Positions 60,191 through 64,000 of a DNA stretch of 64,000 bases are shown here, piece by piece. The position numbers and the translations under genes are program-made. Origin of the DNA: Casuarius casuarius (lineage: Eukaryota; Chordata; Aves; Casuariiformes; Casuariidae); NCBI GenBank assembly GCA_003342895.1, contig PTFA01000193.1, positions 531,255 to 595,254 of the forward strand, in the 5' to 3' direction. Position 1 is the stretch's first letter. Each line of letters begins with the position of its first letter. The notes under the pieces are model-generated. The model searched no databases, was not told the origin of the DNA, and saw only the letters and a program-made list of their open reading frames with translations.

Positions 60191-63100
60191 TTATGCCAGA
60201 TCAAGGCCACAATCCAGCTCTGTTAGCAAAAGCACATTCTCTGCATCCTCGAGTCACAAGAAGCAGCCACATGCTGATGCTGAAGGAAAGAATCAAGTTC
60301 CCAACTGCCTGACCATTCCCACGCCCACAGCTCTTCTCTGCTGGCAACACCGTATCAGTGGTGACCCTGTGGTTGCAGCGACCTGGGAACTAATCCAAGT
60401 CAAATGACCATTTCATTTTCTGTGGGTTAGTCTTAACCCATATTGGTTCCTTCCGCAGCCTCGGCAATGCTTGCCAGCAGCGAGGAGCGGGCTACGCGTG
60501 TGGCACATGTATCCAAAAGAATGCCCTGAGTCTAAATAAACAGGTTCCTGAGCTCAGTTGGAGAACTGTGCTTAAAATCCTGAATTACTTATCTCTATCA
60601 TGGTACTAACTATAGCTCCAGATTTAAATTATACTAGAAAACCTTTTCATACACGTAGTCTTACCCGGAATAAGATACGCTGTCTGCTTGACACACACAC
60701 ACACACTAACACCCATACACATACGCACTCTCCTTCCTTCCTTTCTTACCTTCTTAGGTTAAGGCGCTAATTTTCTGTAACTAATATGGATGCTTACAGA
60801 GCAAAGAGACAGGCTGTCTCTCTCTTACAGATTATGAAGAGACTAATAATATATACTCATATGTCTGGAGGTGTGGTGGGTTTGGGGTTTTTTCTTTTTG
60901 CCACCTTGCTGGTTTGCTGCTGAAGTGTAAAATTCCCACGTATGTCCATTTTACACGCTGTCACACGTGCAGTGATTTCTTTTCACAGCCATTCACCTCT
61001 GTGCCATGCCTGTCCATCACACAACCTCCTTTTTAATTAATACGACATCTCTCATTTTGCTTTTGAACACTGAAACTCGAGCTTAGCTCAGTGGAACATG
61101 CCTTGGGAGGCTTGGAGAACGACAAGGGGAATTGCAATTGAAAGTCAGTTGACTTGATTTTCTCCTTTACCAGTCCTGTAAGATGAGATTACAGAATGCC
61201 CAGATCTCAGAAAAGCTGCTGAGGCACAGGAAAGTCCTGACAGTATATTCTTCAGGTCTGTTAACCTGGATATGGCTGCCCTTCAGTCTGATTTGTCCAG
61301 ACCGCACAAAGCAGCTGAAATCAGAATCCTGACCTTGGACATTTTTAACTGCTCCTAAATTAATGTCCATGGTAACTCCTCCATGGCTCTTCTGTGGATC
61401 AGAAGGGTTCTGGTACATGGCAGGACTCTGCTGATGGAGGACCACAGTCCTCCTTTCTCCTCTCATAAGGCTGAGCCCATCAGATGCAGCTCTCAGCCTA
61501 GGGAAAGCCCTGTGCCTGAGTTTCAGCAGAAAGCTCAATAGTTGGTCTGTGGAAAGGCAAAACGGGAAACGTTTCTTTAGATCATCCAAAATGTCCCAAA
61601 GGAAAAGCAAGACAAACTTTGCCAGGGTGTCTAGTCTCCATGAGAGAGAAGGCATTCCTGGTCAAGAGGTGTGCCTGAAAGTAGCTTTTTGCCTCCAGCC
61701 CTCCTTAAGGACATGGTAGGGAAGTCAACATAGTGAAGTACCAGAAACTGGACACAGCTTTGTGTGAAAAGAGACCTTCTCGGGAGGGGGCTGACCTTTC
61801 TGGCCTCCAGTTTCTCTCTAATGATAGAGAAAACTGGAAGTGATGGCCCCATAAGACAGTCTGAGATATTGTGCCTCAGACTGTCAGGCACTTGCCTTTA
61901 GTTTCCTGGTGACACTGCCTCTGCTCCCAGGACTGCCTCATGATTGTTGCATGATGCTACGAAGGATCCCAACTTTCCAAGGCCATTTCCTTTCTAAACC
62001 CTAAAAAGGTGCTTTGCAAGGAGTTGTCTTAGCAACAGCCTCCAGGAGGAGGCTTTCAGGGGAGGATGAGGAGGGTTTGAGGGAAGGAAACGCTCTTTCA
62101 ATGCAATTGAAATCCTTGCACAAGGAGGGTTTTTCAGAAAGCCCGTAGGAGCTCAGCACCTTTTTACCTCCAGCCCTCTCCAGCAGGTCTCTGTGGATGT
62201 TCATCCCAGCACGCTTACAGAGCCCAGAAGCTGTGCAGGGCTCCTGGCAGAGGAGGTGGAGGGAAAGACAGTGCCTCAGTGGCCAAGGTAATCCCAACAG
62301 AGAGCTTCAATAGCTGCACAGAAACTCGGTCACTGAGAGGAGGTGGAGAGAAGAGCAGAATCCCAGGCACCAGGGTAGCCGATGCCCCTGAGCAGACGGA
62401 CTACTGTGTCTCAGGATATGTGGCCTTCTTCCTAGTCAGGACAGAGGTTATGGAGCAGATCACCACGCTGGCTTTTGCCTGGTAAGTGGGACACAATCTG
62501 CCTGCTGGGGCATTTTCCAGAGCAACAGCCAGCTGGGTCTCTGGCCAGGAGTCCGGAAGGAGCCATCGGCTACAGACCAGCTTAATCACCAGATGGCCAA
62601 AGCCCTCGGTAGATTTTATAAATTCGTGTCTTCACAAGCAGTTAACACTTAGCATCAGGCACGGAATGCAGCACAGGAACGCGCTGCCTGTTTAACACAA
62701 GAGATGTGAAGCAGCATGTTATCTCTACCCTGGTGACTACCACTGGGAACATATTCAGTGGAAAGAAATAAAATTATGTCACTTCATGTTTCCTTTTGTT
62801 CTTTTGGTATTATACAATTAAACACTTCATTTTAAAGGTTCTTTCTTTTTCCTTTCTTCACTTCCTTTCCTTCTAACTGTCTCCCCCTCCATGTTGTATT
62901 TCCACTTTCTCCACTTTTCATAAAGCGTAAAAACAGAGAAAATGGGGCTGAGTGAGCTAGTCCCACACCTTTCTACTTCTTTTTTTATTTTCCTCTTTTC
63001 TTTCCAATAGAAAAAAGGTTTTTAAAAGATGGGAAATGCTTAATCATTTCAAAGAAAACACTGAGTGACACTGGATCTGCCCAAAATGTGTTTAGCTTAG

Positions 63101-63952
63101 AAAATTTTCTTCTCCTTCTCCTATTTCTTGAGGAAACCTTCTGTTCAGGTTCAAAAAAACAAGAGAAATAGAGAAAAAAGAGAAATACAAATGAACCTCC
63201 CATACCCGTAGTGGTACCCAGCAAAGCACCAAGTGTTCCCACTGTACCCGAGTGCCTGCTAGCGAACAAGTGAAACCCAAATTCTGCTTTTCTTTCACAG
63301 GCTTCCTTATTAGCTAGCTGTGCAATTACATACTCAACAGCTGCCTTCTAAGATGGCCTGGAGAAGTAGTGTGTGCCCACTGGCTGACTATTTTTATCTG
63401 TCAGGGTGATGAATGAACAGAAGAAACTTCTGCATCCCTCCCAACTGACCTGATGTCTTTTGTAGGTGAAATCCATGTGAAAGAGGAAGGCATCATGCTG
63501 TGATGAAATGCCCAGGCATTTCCATGGGGAATTAAAACAAGCTCCTTTTGTTCTTACTGTGAGGGAAAGCAGAACGAGGAGCTTTTCCTTCCCGGAGCTC
63601 GGAGGCGCGGGCAAGCGATTTGTCACAGTGCCAGTCAGGTGCGTAGAAGCCCTGGCATCTAATTCAACCAAGGGCGTTTACTTTAAAGAGCAGATGTTTG
63701 TTCTTCCGAGGGATACAGAAAACTGAGAGTAAAACTCACATTTGCACTGAGATCACCCTCTGGGGCTGGGCACTCCCGGAGCCCATCAGCCACCCTCTAC
63801 ACTACAAAAGGGTGCAACTCTGGCAAACGCAGCAAGAGCTGCAAGTGTCTTGACTTCCACTGGGCCAACATATATCTCTTATTTCTGCCATCCTTAGGCT
63901 CCTAGCTGTTTTTCAGATATTTAGAGTATGGTTGGTTTTTTTTTCTTTTTTG
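60191..63952. other. Non-coding stretch, no gene recognised
   Basis: Unique sequence. A short CA repeat sits at 60691-60706. Positions 61020-61170 are AT-rich with TTTTAATTAATACGAC and GAATTGCAATTG words. The 162-codon minus-strand frame at 61167-61655 and the 98-codon one at 62001-62297 are unrecognised. Pyrimidine-rich at 62840-62900 and 62970-63015. Confidence 0.5.
60691..60706. repeat. CA dinucleotide repeat
   Basis: Eight AC units, followed by further interrupted ACACCCATACACATAC text. A short microsatellite. Confidence 0.85.
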
Positions 63953-64000
63953 GAGTGAATTTTCTATCCACATTTAGAGTGAATTTTCTGTCCAGTCCCT
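63953..64000. repeat. 24-bp tandem duplication at window edge
   Basis: GAGTGAATTTTCTATCCA at 63953-63970 recurs as GAGTGAATTTTCTGTCCA at 63977-63994, a 24-bp period with one mismatch over 18 bases. The array runs to the window end and may continue beyond it. Confidence 0.75.

Noticed and set aside
61167..61655. 162-codon minus-strand frame
   Set aside because: Looked briefly like a retroelement or helical protein fragment, but no motif could be named and no flanking element supports it.
1..64000. CRISPR arrays, operons, insertion sequences or phage modules
   Set aside because: No regularly spaced repeats, no dense strand-consistent coding and clear vertebrate retrotransposon remnants; the sequence is not prokaryotic.

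Overview
The window reads as non-coding nuclear DNA from a sauropsid vertebrate, most likely a bird. This rests on old CR1 LINE fragments, several worn MIR-type SINE fragments, one compact GC-rich retroviral LTR, no L1/Alu-type mammalian repeats, retained CpG dinucleotides and low overall repeat density. Crocodilian or turtle DNA is possible but would normally carry more interspersed repeats. Four isolated single ambiguous bases (27233, 29780, 38076, 55283) point to a draft assembly.

I find no protein-coding gene I would defend. The longest open frames (235 codons at 27521-28228, 216 at 339-989, 187 at 4532-5095, 181 at 56732-57277, 162 on the minus strand at 61167-61655) have low-complexity or random-looking translations without recognisable domains, and neighbouring frames are open as well. 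The best exon-like segment is a short minus-strand frame at 31622-31763; it is a finding, not a gene call. The window is therefore probably intergenic or the inside of a very large intron.

Layout. 1-7.6 kb: unique sequence with two MIR fragments. 7.6-7.7 kb: a 42-bp palindrome with exact 9-bp arms in a homeodomain-site-rich block. 7.7-24.2 kb: unique sequence with MIR fragments near 15.0 and 20.7 kb, an inverted repeat at 13.85 kb and a G-run at 19.77 kb. 24.25-24.86 kb: a CR1 3'-end fragment on the plus strand, followed by a 31-bp tandem duplication at 24.97 kb. 25-42.9 kb: unique sequence, AT-rich conserved-looking blocks, a 27-bp palindrome at 28.56 kb, MIR fragments at 32.7 and 33.05 kb and a TA-rich microsatellite at 35.4 kb. 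42.89-43.42 kb: a probable solitary endogenous-retrovirus LTR with TATA box, poly(A)-like signal and U5 hairpin. 45.8 kb: a minus-strand CR1 fragment. 46-54.3 kb: four more MIR fragments, a 20-bp tandem duplication, two CpG-dense clusters (52.6 and 53.35 kb) and a GATA/GACA microsatellite at 54.35 kb. 54.4-64 kb: unique sequence with short ACAT and CA repeats and a partial 24-bp duplication at the very end.

No set of genes acting together can be described. The plausible functional content is cis-regulatory, and that remains inference until the sequence is aligned to other genomes.
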